Source of the DNA: Desulfovibrionaceae bacterium
GTDB taxonomy: Bacteria; Desulfobacterota; Desulfovibrionia; Desulfovibrionales; Desulfovibrionaceae
Length of the DNA stretch: 64,000 nt
Assembly (NCBI GenBank): GCA_022510785.1
Contig: JAFLSV010000001.1
Coordinates: 122,591 to 186,590, forward strand
Reading direction: 5' to 3'
This document shows positions 40,613 through 49,780 of the stretch, one piece after another. Position 1 is the stretch's first letter. Every line of letters begins with the position of its first letter. The position numbers and the translations under genes were made by a program. A model generated the notes under the pieces. That model was not told the origin of the DNA. It was given only the letters and a program-made list of their open reading frames with translations, and did not search any database.

Positions 40613-41724
40613 TCCCTTCCGTTCCCCTTGCGCTTCCCGGCCGCCCCTCCTTCCTTCGCGCAAAGGGCGGCTTCGTCCGTTGAAAAACAAAACAGAATCC
40701 CCCGCGAATCCAATGCGGCGCATGCCCCGCCTGAAAACTGGAAGCGGCGGCCGTATCGATGCTGTTCCCAGGCCTCATCCAGGGCAAATATGGTGGACGA
40801 ACGGGCCTGTCCCCTGCCCAGGCGGGTGAGAGCCTCCACATAGGCCCTCAGACGTGCGGAGCGCGGCAAGCCGGCCAGTGCGTTCCGTCCCAGCAGGATC
40901 CCTTCCGGCACGAATTCAAGAACGGGAAAAACCAGGGCACGCCAGTATGTCTCGTCCGCACGGGCCACGCGCCACAGCGAGCGCGCCACATCGTACAGAT
41001 CGGAATTTTCCGCCAGAAGCAGGGGCAGCACATCCAGGCGCACGCGGTTGCGGCGGAAATTTCGCTGTCCGTTGGAGGCATCTTCTCTCCAGGGGATGCC
41101 CTGCCGCTCCAGCAACGCGCGCAGCCGCGCCTTTTCCACCAGCAGCAGCGGGCGCAGCACCCGCCCTTCTCCATCCGCGCCCCGCAAGCCGCAGGGAGCG
41201 GCCATCCCGGACATGCCGCCCAGCCCTGGCCATGATGCGCCTCGGATCAGGCGCAGGAGGATATCTTCAGCCAGATCTCCCACATGGTGCGCGGTGACAA
41301 TCCAGCGGGCGCCCACGTCTTGCCGCACCTCGTCCAAAAACGCATACCGGGCGCGGCGGCCGGCATCTTCCAGCCCCCTTCCCGTCCCGTGGTTCGCCAT
41401 ATCGAGGCGCCGAAGCTGAAACGGAACATCCAGGCGGCGGCACAGCTCGCGGGCGGCCTCGGCATCCTGACCACTTTCAGGCCGCAGGCCATGATCCAGA
41501 TGGGCGGCGGTCAGAGAAAAATCCAGGCGTTCGCGCAGCGCGCTCAGCACGACGAGCAGTGCGGTGGAGTCCAGGCCGCCCGACAGGGCCACGACCAGGC
41601 CGGCTCCTCGCCAGTCCACGCGCAATTCCCGGGTGACAAAGCGATGAATGGACAAGGCCAGCCTGGCGTCGGCGGGAGCCAGAGCGCTGAGAGCCCTCGG
41701 CCAGGAGCCTTCGGAAGCGATCAT
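40609..41724 (-). CDS. tilS: tRNA(Ile)-lysidine synthetase
   Basis: TilS changes C34 of the CAU-anticodon tRNA-Ile to lysidine, so it reads AUA. The 371-residue product has the PP-loop ATPase motif 'VVALSGGLDSTALLVVLSAL', then 'AAHLDHGLRPESGQDAEAARELC', 'GLEDAGRRARYAFLDEV' and 'TAHHVGDLAEDILLRLIRG'. The C-terminal tRNA-binding part is divergent. Its ATG overlaps the stop of the glycosyltransferase gene (ATGA), and its 3' end overlaps that of the converging kinase gene by 4 bases. Confidence 0.94.
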   Translation of the reverse strand: MIASEGSWPRALSALAPADARLALSIHRFVTRELRVDWRGAGLVVALSGGLDSTALLVVLSALRERLDFSLTAAHLDHGLRPESGQDAEAARELCRRLDVPFQLRRLDMANHGTGRGLEDAGRRARYAFLDEVRQDVGARWIVTAHHVGDLAEDILLRLIRGASWPGLGGMSGMAAPCGLRGADGEGRVLRPLLLVEKARLRALLERQGIPWREDASNGQRNFRRNRVRLDVLPLLLAENSDLYDVARSLWRVARADETYWRALVFPVLEFVPEGILLGRNALAGLPRSARLRAYVEALTRLGRGQARSSTIFALDEAWEQHRYGRRFQFSGGACAALDSRGILFCFSTDEAALCAKEGGAAGKRKGNGRD

Positions 41725-43037
41725 GAGCCCGATGACCCATATTGCTTGCGCCATTCATCCAGAAACAGCAGGCTGGTCTCCAGACTGCCGAGCACGCCGC
41801 TTTCCTGACGCAGGCGGGTCACCACATCGACAAAGGCCGCCTGGGGCGGCAGACCCAGGCGTTGCAGCAATGCGGCCAGTTCGGCGCGCAGGCCGGCGGG
41901 AATATCCTGGGGCCAGTCGGCCGTCGCGCGTGGAGCGGGCCATCCCGCCCGCCGTAACTGAATGAAGTCCAGCATGCTGCTCATGCGCCGTTCATAGCTG
42001 TGCTCGGCCAGCACACGGGCCCTTGCCCGGCGGGCCATGGCTTCCCGCTCTTCGGGATGGACAAGATAATAGCTCAGGCCGCGCTCCAGACCATCCCAGT
42101 CGGAAAAAACAGCCAGCTCGGCATCAGGGGCAGGCGCGCCCGTGCCCGCGCAGACGCTTTCATCCACACGGAACAGCTCATCCAGCAAGGATCGTTTGTC
42201 TATCAGTTGAAAGGCTCCCATGCAGGCAATCTCAAAGGTTCGCGGATTGACAAAATCCCCGCCTGAGACCGCCGTGTCCGCGCGCACGCTGGAGTGCAAA
42301 TTAAGATTGATGCGGGTGGCATTATAGACCCGCACCGAGTCTTCCGGTGATATGCGGGCGCCGCCCTGCTGCACGAGCGGAGCCAGTATGGCGTCGCCGT
42401 CCCAGTCCGAGCCCCATATTTTGAAATTGCGCCCGGCCAGAGTGCGGAAGGCCGCTCTGCGATTGGGGTAGCCCGCTCCCAGAAATGCCAGATCGGCGCC
42501 GTAGCGGGCGCGTTCGGCCGCCGTCAAATCCAGCGGCTGATGGAAGGAGGGCAGTGCCGCCAGGGGCAGATAGCACGCGTTTTCCACGCCGATATCCCGC
42601 AGCAGGCCCAAAAAGGGATCCTTCTGAATGACAAAGAAAAAATCATACAGGGGCGCAAAGCTGCGCCAATAGGTAAACAGGGCGTAATCTTCCACAAACC
42701 ACATGGCCGTGGGCACGCCATCCGCCCGCAAACGCCGCAGAGTCTGGCGGCCGAGCGGGGCCTGAGCCAGGGCAAGCACCAGATCCGGCGCAAAAGTTTC
42801 CGCCTTGGCGTACACGGCTTGCGACAGCGTGTTCAGAAAAGCCGTCTCCAGCTGAGACAGGCGTTCCACGCTCACGCGCAGTCCGCGCAGGGCCACATGA
42901 GCCTGCTGAAAGGCCGGAGCATCGAACTCCTCCACCAGGTGCCCCATTTCACGCAGGGCCTGGGCACAGTAACGGCCTATGGGCAAAGAACCGCCATAGA
43001 GCGGCAGAACGACGAGTATGCGAAGGGGAGTATTCAT
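41721..43037 (-). CDS. CgeB-like glycosyltransferase
   Basis: A 438-residue soluble protein with a CgeB/DUF3880-type GT-B fold: 'RILVVLPLYGGSLPIGRYCAQALREMGHLVEEFD' at the N-terminus, 'FAPDLVLALAQAPL', then the C-terminal sugar-nucleotide half 'DLAFLGAGYPNRRAAFRTL', 'ARISPEDSVRVYNATRINLNLHSS' and 'VNPRTFEIACMGAFQLIDKRSLLDELF' (the E of the 'RxFE' motif). The fold and motif point to transfer of a sugar to an envelope or flagellin acceptor. It pairs with the GT9 gene 4 bases upstream. No strong ribosome binding site is seen, which suggests coupling to that gene. Confidence 0.85.
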   Translation of the reverse strand: MNTPLRILVVLPLYGGSLPIGRYCAQALREMGHLVEEFDAPAFQQAHVALRGLRVSVERLSQLETAFLNTLSQAVYAKAETFAPDLVLALAQAPLGRQTLRRLRADGVPTAMWFVEDYALFTYWRSFAPLYDFFFVIQKDPFLGLLRDIGVENACYLPLAALPSFHQPLDLTAAERARYGADLAFLGAGYPNRRAAFRTLAGRNFKIWGSDWDGDAILAPLVQQGGARISPEDSVRVYNATRINLNLHSSVRADTAVSGGDFVNPRTFEIACMGAFQLIDKRSLLDELFRVDESVCAGTGAPAPDAELAVFSDWDGLERGLSYYLVHPEEREAMARRARARVLAEHSYERRMSSMLDFIQLRRAGWPAPRATADWPQDIPAGLRAELAALLQRLGLPPQAAFVDVVTRLRQESGVLGSLETSLLFLDEWRKQYGSSGS

Positions 43038-43041
43038 GGCA

Positions 43042-44259
43042 TCATGGAAGGGCTTGAGGCAGCATCCAGTCCGCCTCGCGATAGAGAAGATTGACCGCAT
43101 CCGAATCGGCGCCAGCGATTCCCAATCCCAGATATTCGGCCAGTTGCCCTCTTAGCACGGCGCGGCGACGGGCAAAAGGATCCGTTCCTTCACGGGGTGT
43201 CCAGATTTGTCCCAGCAGGTCAAAACCGGAGGCCAGAGGTATCAGTCCGTCCAGCGGCCGGCTGGCGGCGCCGCTGCCCCGTCCCTGGAACCGGGCCAGA
43301 AAGGCCGGGCTGGTAAAGGCTTTGCGGCATGCGGCGCCACGGGAACAGGGGGAGGATTCCACACAGGGGGCGCAATGCGCCACAGTCTGCCATATCCGAT
43401 GCCCGGTTCCATAGGGGCCGGTTTCCCAGGCCCAGGCCGAGGAGCAAAACAGCCCTTCCACCGGTACCCCGAGATGCGCGGCCAGATGAGCTGTGCCCGT
43501 GTCTGGGGAAAGCAGCGCATCAAGGCCGGTCAGGGCGTCGGCCAGGCCCGCCCAGTCGGTGCGGCCTGTCAGATCGACGGCGGCGGATGCCAGCGACGAC
43601 GGCAACGCGGTCAGCAAACGCCGGGCTGCCGGACGATCGGCCGAAGCGCCCAGCAAAACCATGCGTGAAGCCCCCAGGCGTTCAAACACGGCATGCACCA
43701 CAGGGGCCAGATAGTCCGGCGGCAGAGAACGACGGGGGTTGCGCCCGGAGAGAACCACCCCCAGACCGGCCCCACCCGGCCGGGCAGGAGGATTGACCTG
43801 GTCGCCGGGAATCATGGCCGGAGCAAGGGCGGCCCAAAAATCCACCAGATTGAGGGGCGCCGCTCCCCGATCGGCCATCCAGCGAAAAGCCAGCCGCACC
43901 CAGTTGGAGCGCAGAACCTGACCGGAATCCACGCGATAGCCCCTCACCACCGCCGGATCAAACAGTGCGGCCACCGCCCGGCACAGGCCGGCGTGATTGA
44001 GGGCATAGACAGTATCAAAGCGCTCGGCCCGCAACGCTTCCAGCACGGTGTGCCCCGAACTGAAAACCTCGTCCCCGGTGCAGCCATGCGCGGGCAGGCC
44101 ATGCACCACAAGGCCGGGATACACAAGACAGGCCAGCTCCTGCAGCGAGCGATCCACACACAAATGAACCTCGCCCTGCGCCTGTAGCGACAGAATGAGA
44201 CGCTTGGTCTGGACAATATCCCCGAAGCGGGCAAGCTGGATTACAAGGTGCTTGGACAT
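43042..44259 (-). CDS. Glycosyltransferase family 9 (heptosyltransferase-like)
   Basis: A 405-residue GT9 protein. 'LVIQLARFGDIVQTKRLILSLQ' is the family start (R-x-GD), and 'LLSPDTGTAHLAAHLGVPVEGLF' is the ADP-heptose-binding block; 'VVLSGRNPRRSLPPDYLAPVV' is the central strand. GT9 enzymes add heptose to the LPS core, but divergent members decorate other glycans or proteins. A cysteine-rich insert ('CAPCVESSPCSRGAACR') near residue 300 is like inserts in Desulfovibrio GT9 proteins linked to flagellar loci; that last point is recollection, not shown here. It heads the GT9-CgeB-tilS unit. Confidence 0.87.
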   Translation of the reverse strand: MSKHLVIQLARFGDIVQTKRLILSLQAQGEVHLCVDRSLQELACLVYPGLVVHGLPAHGCTGDEVFSSGHTVLEALRAERFDTVYALNHAGLCRAVAALFDPAVVRGYRVDSGQVLRSNWVRLAFRWMADRGAAPLNLVDFWAALAPAMIPGDQVNPPARPGGAGLGVVLSGRNPRRSLPPDYLAPVVHAVFERLGASRMVLLGASADRPAARRLLTALPSSLASAAVDLTGRTDWAGLADALTGLDALLSPDTGTAHLAAHLGVPVEGLFCSSAWAWETGPYGTGHRIWQTVAHCAPCVESSPCSRGAACRKAFTSPAFLARFQGRGSGAASRPLDGLIPLASGFDLLGQIWTPREGTDPFARRRAVLRGQLAEYLGLGIAGADSDAVNLLYREADWMLPQALP

Positions 44260-44388
44260 GATGTTTCATAGCGCGAATTGTCCCTTCCCGCAACGGGCAG
44301 GATACGGATCCGGGCAGGCATCATATCCGTCCGCCCCCCCGGACTTTAAGACGGTGGACGTGGAGCCGGGGCTGAGATACAGAAGGCC

Positions 44389-45078
44389 ATGCGGTATTAT
44401 CCCATATTCCTTAACCTGCGCGGCAAACGCTGCCTGGTGGTGGGCGCGGGTCGCGTAGGCCGCCGCAAAATTGCCGGCCTGCTGGAGTGCGACCCGGCGG
44501 AAGTGCTGGTTCTTGACCCCAATCTTCCTTCCGCCGAAGTCAGCGCCCTGCCTGGGCACCCGGCTCTTCGCCATGAACGCCGCGCGTTCACGGCGCCTGA
44601 TGTCGCCGGGCGACACCTGGTGTTCGCCGCCACTCCCGTGCGAAGCGTCAACGCGCTGGTGGCCGCCTGCTGCCATGAACAGGGCGTGCCGTGCAATGTG
44701 GCCGACGCCGCGCAGGACAGCGATTTTCTGGTGCCCGCGCGCGTGGACAGCGGTTCCCTGACCCTGGCCGTATCGACGGGCGGAGCCAGTCCGGCCCTGG
44801 CGCGGGCATTGCGCGAAGACCTTGAAAAATGGCTGGGGCGGCGCTATTGTCGCCTGGCTTGTCTGCTGGACAAACTGCGGCCCGTCATAATGGCCCTGCA
44901 CCTTGGTAGCGATGCGGACGCCGAAATTTTTCGCGCCTTGTGCGCCATGCCTTTGCGGGAAACGCTGGCCGAGATGCTGAACCGGGCCGATTTCAGTCAG
45001 GCCCGGGCCGAGCTGTCCAGAATCCTGCCTTCGGCCACGCATCCTTTCCTTGCGGAGCTGCTGCATGAACTGGATTGA
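44389..45078 (+). CDS. Precorrin-2 dehydrogenase / sirohydrochlorin ferrochelatase
   Basis: A 229-residue MET8/CysG-N-type enzyme that oxidises precorrin-2 to sirohydrochlorin and may insert iron, giving siroheme for sulfite reductase (and the haem precursor in sulfate reducers). 'YYPIFLNLRGKRCLVVGAGRVGRRKIAGLLE' is the NAD-binding start. 'VFAATPVRSVNALVAACCHEQGVPCNVAD' and 'FLVPARVDSGSLTLAVSTGGASPALARALRE' are the family's D-x-S catalytic region. It overlaps the CcsA-like gene by 14 bases. Confidence 0.93.
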   Translation: MRYYPIFLNLRGKRCLVVGAGRVGRRKIAGLLECDPAEVLVLDPNLPSAEVSALPGHPALRHERRAFTAPDVAGRHLVFAATPVRSVNALVAACCHEQGVPCNVADAAQDSDFLVPARVDSGSLTLAVSTGGASPALARALREDLEKWLGRRYCRLACLLDKLRPVIMALHLGSDADAEIFRALCAMPLRETLAEMLNRADFSQARAELSRILPSATHPFLAELLHELD

Positions 45079-45889
45079 GTCTTGTTCCCTGATCGCCCTG
45101 CTGGGCTATGTCACAGCTTCTGTGGCCGCTGTGGCCGGGCTTCTGGGACGATCCGCGCGCGTCAGGGCTGTGGCGTTCGGATTGACAGGTGTCAGCTTCG
45201 CCATGCACAGCCTGCTTCTCCTCGGGGCGCTGACAGCCCAGGCCGAAAGTTCCCGCCTTGCGTATCTCATCCCCTTTGCCTGGTGCATAGTGGCGGCAGG
45301 TCTGCTGCTGCGGTGGAAATTGCGCCTGGATATCATTCTGGTGTTCGTGGCTCCCCTGGCCTTTGTGCTCCTTTTCATTGCCCAGGTTCTGCACAGCGCC
45401 AATACCGCGCTGCCTGAAACCCTGCGCGGCCCCATATTCTTCCTGCATCTGGGAGGGGTCTTCATCGGCGTGGGGCTGATGGCCGTGGCCGCCGGAGCGG
45501 CGGCCATCTTCCTGTGGCAGGAGCGGGCCATCAAGTCAAAAAGCCCGCTGTCCGGATTCCGCAGGGAGCTTCCCGCGCTGGGGGCGCTGGATCGGATTAA
45601 TGCCCTGGCCACGGCCATCGGCTTTCCGTGCTATACCATGGGTGTGCTGTGCGGCTTCGTCTGGGGGCGCATTGTGTGGAAAACCCTGATTTCAGGTGAT
45701 CCCAAGGAGCTGATGTCTCTCGCCATCTGGGCTGTCTACGCCCTGCTCTTCCATCAGCGCCAGGCTCTGGGCTGGCGTGGCCGCAAACCAGCCATCATGG
45801 CGCTGTGCATTTTTCTTGCCTCCCTTTTTTCCCTGTTTGCCGTCAACCTCTTTCTGCCGACCCATCACAGTTTTGCCACCTATATCTGA
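45065..45889 (+). CDS. CcsA/HemX-family cytochrome c assembly protein
   Basis: A 274-residue polytopic membrane protein with ~8 hydrophobic segments. The family region is seen in 'LRGPIFFLHLGGVFIGVGLMAVAAGAAAIFLWQERAIKSK' and 'LDRINALATAIGFPCYTMGVLCGFVWGRIVW', corresponding to the HemX/CcsA core that handles haem. It may carry or protect haem for c-type cytochrome maturation, or regulate HemA as in Bacillus HemX. Its position directly before hemA (1 base gap) fits either. The internal ATG with GGAG upstream is chosen over the ORF track start 5 codons earlier. Confidence 0.88.
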   Translation: MNWIESCSLIALLGYVTASVAAVAGLLGRSARVRAVAFGLTGVSFAMHSLLLLGALTAQAESSRLAYLIPFAWCIVAAGLLLRWKLRLDIILVFVAPLAFVLLFIAQVLHSANTALPETLRGPIFFLHLGGVFIGVGLMAVAAGAAAIFLWQERAIKSKSPLSGFRRELPALGALDRINALATAIGFPCYTMGVLCGFVWGRIVWKTLISGDPKELMSLAIWAVYALLFHQRQALGWRGRKPAIMALCIFLASLFSLFAVNLFLPTHHSFATYI

Positions 45890-45890
45890 C

Positions 45891-47186
45891 ATGGCTCACA
45901 CCATCCACCTGATTGGCCTCAACCACCACAGCGCCGCCGTGGAAATCCGCGAGCGTTTCTCCCTGACGGATTTCTGTTCGCCCACAGCCTGGGCCGTGCC
46001 GCGTGGCGGCGCTATTGACGAGGCGCTTATCCTCTCGACCTGCAACCGGGTGGAAATCCTGGTGGTGGGCCAGGACGACGCCCCCCGGCAGCAGGCTCTG
46101 GCCTGCTGGTGTCAGGCATGCGGCACGGGTCTGGATGAACTCACTCCCTATACCTACCAGTACCGCGACAAGGAGGCCGTGCGTCACCTCTTTCTGGTGG
46201 CGTCCAGCCTTGACTCCCTGGTGCTGGGAGAACCACAAATTCTGGGTCAGCTCAAGGCCGCCTACCGCAAAGCGATGGATGCCGGCATGGCCAGGTTTGT
46301 TATCAACAAGCTGCTGCACAAGTCTTTTTCTGTGGCCAAACGGGTGCGCACGGAAACGGCTGTGGCTTCCAGCGCGGTTTCCATCAGTTATGCCGCCGTG
46401 GAACTGGCGAAACGCATCTTTGAAGATATGGGCAACCGCGAGGCGTTGCTCATCGGCGCGGGCGAAATGGCGGAACTGGCCGCCATGCACCTCAGACAGG
46501 CGGGCATTCGGCGTATCCGTGTGGCCAATCGTACCATGAGCCGGGCGCAGGAACTGGCCGCGCGCATAGAGGGCGAGGCTGTCCCCTTTGATCGCCTGCT
46601 TGATGACCTCGTGGATACCGATATTGTCATCAGCTCCACCGGCGCGCCGGAAGCCATCATCCACGCGGCTGACATGCGCGATGTGCTGCGGCGCCGCAAG
46701 CACCGGCCCATGTTCCTCATTGATATCGCCATGCCCCGCGATATCGACCCCGATGTCAACAATCTCGACAATATCTACCTGTATGATATTGACGATCTTA
46801 AAGAAGTAATTGAAGAAAATCGTTCACAACGCCGGGAAGAAGCGGAAAAAGCCAAAGGCATTGTGGATGCGGAAGTGGATGCGTTCTGCGCCTGGATGCA
46901 TTCCCTGGTGCTGCAACCCACCATCGTCGATCTGGTGCGCCGGGGGGAAGGCATCATGCGGGAAGAACTGGCACGCACCTTCAAGCGCCTGGGTACTGTG
47001 GATAATTCCACCCGCGAGGCGCTGGAGGTCATGGCGGATTCGCTGGTGCGCCGCTTCAATCACGCGCCGTTGTCCTTCTTGCGTGCCGCCTTCCATGACG
47101 GTGAAGAGCATGGTCATGACGCGATGCGGGCCATTGACACCATTCGGCGCGTCTTCCAGCTGGATGATGAAGACCTGCGACCCTGA
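45891..47186 (+). CDS. hemA: Glutamyl-tRNA reductase
   Basis: HemA reduces glutamyl-tRNA to glutamate-1-semialdehyde, the first step of C5 haem synthesis. 431 residues. 'IHLIGLNHHSAAVEIRERFSL' at the start, catalytic Cys in 'LILSTCNRVEIL', 'LFLVASSLDSLVLGEPQILGQLKAAYRKA' (PROSITE block), NADPH Rossmann 'ALLIGAGEMAELAAMHLRQAG', 'IVISSTGAPEAII', and 'PMFLIDIAMPRDIDPDVNNLDNIYLYDIDDL' are all present. The ORF track runs 38 codons upstream into the CcsA gene; the ATG beginning MAHTIHL fits the family. Last gene of the siroheme-CcsA-HemA unit. Confidence 0.97.
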   Translation: MAHTIHLIGLNHHSAAVEIRERFSLTDFCSPTAWAVPRGGAIDEALILSTCNRVEILVVGQDDAPRQQALACWCQACGTGLDELTPYTYQYRDKEAVRHLFLVASSLDSLVLGEPQILGQLKAAYRKAMDAGMARFVINKLLHKSFSVAKRVRTETAVASSAVSISYAAVELAKRIFEDMGNREALLIGAGEMAELAAMHLRQAGIRRIRVANRTMSRAQELAARIEGEAVPFDRLLDDLVDTDIVISSTGAPEAIIHAADMRDVLRRRKHRPMFLIDIAMPRDIDPDVNNLDNIYLYDIDDLKEVIEENRSQRREEAEKAKGIVDAEVDAFCAWMHSLVLQPTIVDLVRRGEGIMREELARTFKRLGTVDNSTREALEVMADSLVRRFNHAPLSFLRAAFHDGEEHGHDAMRAIDTIRRVFQLDDEDLRP

Positions 47187-47237
47187 GTAGCCGCTCTTTT
47201 CAGCCGGAACGCGGCCAAGGGCTCATGCCCCGGGCAC

Positions 47238-47555
47238 TTATTCGTCGTCTTCGGCCTGAAGGGCGTCATGCACGGCGTCGGTAAAAATCTCAAACGCCAC
47301 ATGCTCAATGGGCGTATCCGGCTCGTAGTCCAGGATTTTTTCAGGCAATTCTTCGTATTGGGCGCAGTATTCGTCAAAACGCCTGGTATATTCACCGATC
47401 AAACGAGCCACTTCCGCCACCACGGGATCGGAAGAGGGCGGTTCCGCACCATCGCCCTCAGCAGCTTCGCATTGAGCCTCATACGCATCCAGCGCCCTGC
47501 CAATTTCCTTTTCGGACAGAGCCGCAAACTCGGGGCCGCTTTTCACGCTTTTCAT
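47238..47555 (-). CDS. Acidic hypothetical protein, 105 aa
   Basis: A small, very acidic soluble protein I do not recognise ('EAAEGDGAEPPSSDPV', 'LDYEPDTPIEHVAFEIF', ending 'ALQAEDDE'). It has no metal, membrane or known-domain features; the middle is predicted helical. It lies 92 bases downstream of dsbD on the same strand, with only a weak AGG-type ribosome binding site. The residue pattern (no runs of Arg or Pro as in shadow ORFs) suggests it is genuine. Confidence 0.6.
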   Translation of the reverse strand: MKSVKSGPEFAALSEKEIGRALDAYEAQCEAAEGDGAEPPSSDPVVAEVARLIGEYTRRFDEYCAQYEELPEKILDYEPDTPIEHVAFEIFTDAVHDALQAEDDE

Positions 47556-47647
47556 GAATAAAGCCTATCCGGGCACTCTGATGCTGTCAATGAAGAGATG
47601 ACTTGCCGTCCCAGGGGCGCCGGGGAGCCTCCCGGGCTTCGTCTCGT

Positions 47648-49573
47648 TCAGGGGTGCAGCGCCTGCCGCGCGGCTTCTTCCAGCTGGCCCGCCGTGTACA
47701 GGTCTCGCAGCACCACAGGACTTTTCCATCCTTCACCCTCCGGAAATATCGCCAGCACGGGAATGCTGGCGCTGTTCAGGGCTCGCAGCAGGGCGTGAGC
47801 CTGGGCGTCGCCGCGGGTCAGGTCAGCGCGCACCAGGGTCAGGCCATAGCGCTCCACAAGAGATTTCAGCATGTCATCCGTCAGGACGCTGTGCTCCAGC
47901 ACCTTGCAGGTAGGGCACCAGTCCGCCGTAAATTCCACCAGAATCGGCCTTGTCCCGAGCATACCGCGGAAGGATTCCGCTCTGAACGCCTGCCATTCCA
48001 TGCCCGGTGCGGCCGGGGCAAAGCTCATCCAGATGCTGAGCCCCACCACTGCCAATCCTCCTGCACCAATGGCCAGGCGCTGCGGCACGGTATCGCGCGC
48101 AGCGCCCCAGCGCCCCCATACCCAGGCCGCAACGGCGGCTGCCAGCAGCACGGCCAGGCTGGGCATATGCATGGATACGGGCAGAATGGAGAGCAGATAC
48201 AGCCCCGTTCCCATCAGAAAAAAACCCAGAACGCGCTGGAAACTCAGCATCCAGTTGCCCGGACGGGGCAGCACGGCGGCCATGCCGGGCTTCACAGCCA
48301 TGAGCAGATAGGGCAAAGCCATGCCCAGGCCTGTGGCCAGAAAAACGGTCATCAGAATCGGCAGGGTTTGCCCGAGGCTCCAGCCCAAAACGCCGCCAAG
48401 CAAAGGGCCGCTGCATGGCGTGGACAGCAATGTGGCCAAAAGTCCCGCACAATAGGCGTTAAGACGTGGGTTGGCGGCAGAGTTTTTTCCACATATATCC
48501 AAGACGGGCAGATGAAACACATCAAACATGGACAGTCCCAGGACAAAGACCAGAAGCAGCATGGCGAATACCACGGCGCTGCTCTGAAAAAGCTGTCCCC
48601 AGACCATGCCCGCCACACCGAACAGCAGGGCCAGGGCCGCAAACCAGGTCAGAATCCCCGCGGAAAACAGAAGCGCATGTTCCCGGAACGCCCTTATGCG
48701 CTGATCCGCGTCAGCCTCTGCCGCAAGCAGGGGAGAAACCTTGAGCATCAGCACCGGCAGCACACAGGGCATGATGTTGAGGATAAGCCCGGCCAGCAGC
48801 CCGAACAGGAGGGCCTTGCCCAGCCCTCGAACTTCCAGGCCGGCCTGAAGCGCACGCGGTTCCAGATTCCAGGCGGCATCCATCTCGTCCGGAAAGGAAC
48901 TCTGAGTATTCAAAGCGCTGTCAGACGGCCCCTTGAGCTGCCCCTGGACTTCCATTCCGGATACCGGGAAATACGCGCCAGCGCTGTGCATGGGTTCGTG
49001 CGCGCCAGCAGCCGCCTGCTCATCAGAACGGGCACGGAACAGATCGGCCAGCCATGCAGGCCGCTCAGACAGCGACATGAGACCGGGTGAGGGTGGTACG
49101 CCCAGCGCAAGCGTCGTCCGCACCGGAAAGCAGTTTCGGGAGGAACAGGCCAGCAGGGACACCGAGGCTTCGGGATGTGCCGGAAGCGACTGCCGCGTGA
49201 ACAACAGAAAAACCGGCGTTGGCCCTTCGTAAACCCGGACTGTCGTATCCGGATCAAACATGTCAGGTTGAGGAACACCCGGCAGATAGCGAATCTCCGC
49301 TCCGTGCGCCTCTATTGTGGTGGGCATGGCTCCCCCGCCGGGCTTGTGCGCGTAGGTGTGGTATCCCTCTTCCGGGATCAGCCACAGCACGGCCACAACG
49401 CAGCCAGAGCCAGGAATCTGAAGAGCCGCGCATTCCTGCTCAGCCAAGCCGCCCCACTCCACCCGGAATGCAAGCGGCACGTCCGCCGCGGGGGCAGGTT
49501 GAAAAGGCACGAAGGTCAAGATGAGCCAGCTGCCTAAAATACAAAGAATATTCCAGCGAATGCGGTATGGCAT
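47648..49573 (-). CDS. dsbD: Thiol:disulfide interchange protein DsbD
   Basis: DsbD moves electrons from cytoplasmic thioredoxin through the inner membrane to periplasmic reductases, including those for cytochrome c maturation. 641 residues: signal/anchor at the N-terminus, a DsbD-alpha-like periplasmic domain to ~residue 210, an eight-helix membrane domain with the redox Cys residues in 'NIMPCVLPVLMLKVS' and 'LSTPCSGPLLGGV', and a C-terminal thioredoxin domain with 'VEFTADWCPTCKVLEHSVL' (WCxxC). The full three-domain layout is intact. It fits the nearby CcsA-type gene and a cytochrome-rich organism. Confidence 0.95.
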   Translation of the reverse strand: MPYRIRWNILCILGSWLILTFVPFQPAPAADVPLAFRVEWGGLAEQECAALQIPGSGCVVAVLWLIPEEGYHTYAHKPGGGAMPTTIEAHGAEIRYLPGVPQPDMFDPDTTVRVYEGPTPVFLLFTRQSLPAHPEASVSLLACSSRNCFPVRTTLALGVPPSPGLMSLSERPAWLADLFRARSDEQAAAGAHEPMHSAGAYFPVSGMEVQGQLKGPSDSALNTQSSFPDEMDAAWNLEPRALQAGLEVRGLGKALLFGLLAGLILNIMPCVLPVLMLKVSPLLAAEADADQRIRAFREHALLFSAGILTWFAALALLFGVAGMVWGQLFQSSAVVFAMLLLVFVLGLSMFDVFHLPVLDICGKNSAANPRLNAYCAGLLATLLSTPCSGPLLGGVLGWSLGQTLPILMTVFLATGLGMALPYLLMAVKPGMAAVLPRPGNWMLSFQRVLGFFLMGTGLYLLSILPVSMHMPSLAVLLAAAVAAWVWGRWGAARDTVPQRLAIGAGGLAVVGLSIWMSFAPAAPGMEWQAFRAESFRGMLGTRPILVEFTADWCPTCKVLEHSVLTDDMLKSLVERYGLTLVRADLTRGDAQAHALLRALNSASIPVLAIFPEGEGWKSPVVLRDLYTAGQLEEAARQALHP

Positions 49574-49616
49574 GCAAAAATTTTAGGCACTTTTTCCCGT
49601 AAAGGCAAAAAAAATC

Positions 49617-49645
49617 TTGACGAAGGCTCATGGACAGGCTACTTA
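49617..49645 (+). promoter_or_regulatory. Candidate promoter of tRNA-Lys
   Basis: -35 TTGACG (5 of 6), 17-base spacer, weak -10 TACTTA, placed ~20 bases upstream of the tRNA 5' end, the right distance for a short leader. Confidence 0.45.
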
Positions 49646-49664
49646 TGACAAGCGGTGACGCGCT

Positions 49665-49740
<76 letters not shown>

Positions 49741-49748
49741 GTGAAAAG

Positions 49749-49779
49749 GATCCCCCCGGCAAAGCCGGGGGGTCTTTAT
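49749..49779 (+). terminator. Terminator of tRNA-Lys
   Basis: A 9-bp GC stem (CCCCCCGGC / GCCGGGGGG) with a 3-base AAA loop, then TCTTTAT. It lies 9 bases after the tRNA CCA. Confidence 0.9.
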
Positions 49780-49780
49780 A

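Noticed and set aside
47603-49090. 495-codon plus-strand ORF
   Set aside because: Antisense to dsbD; Gln/His/Arg-rich shadow.
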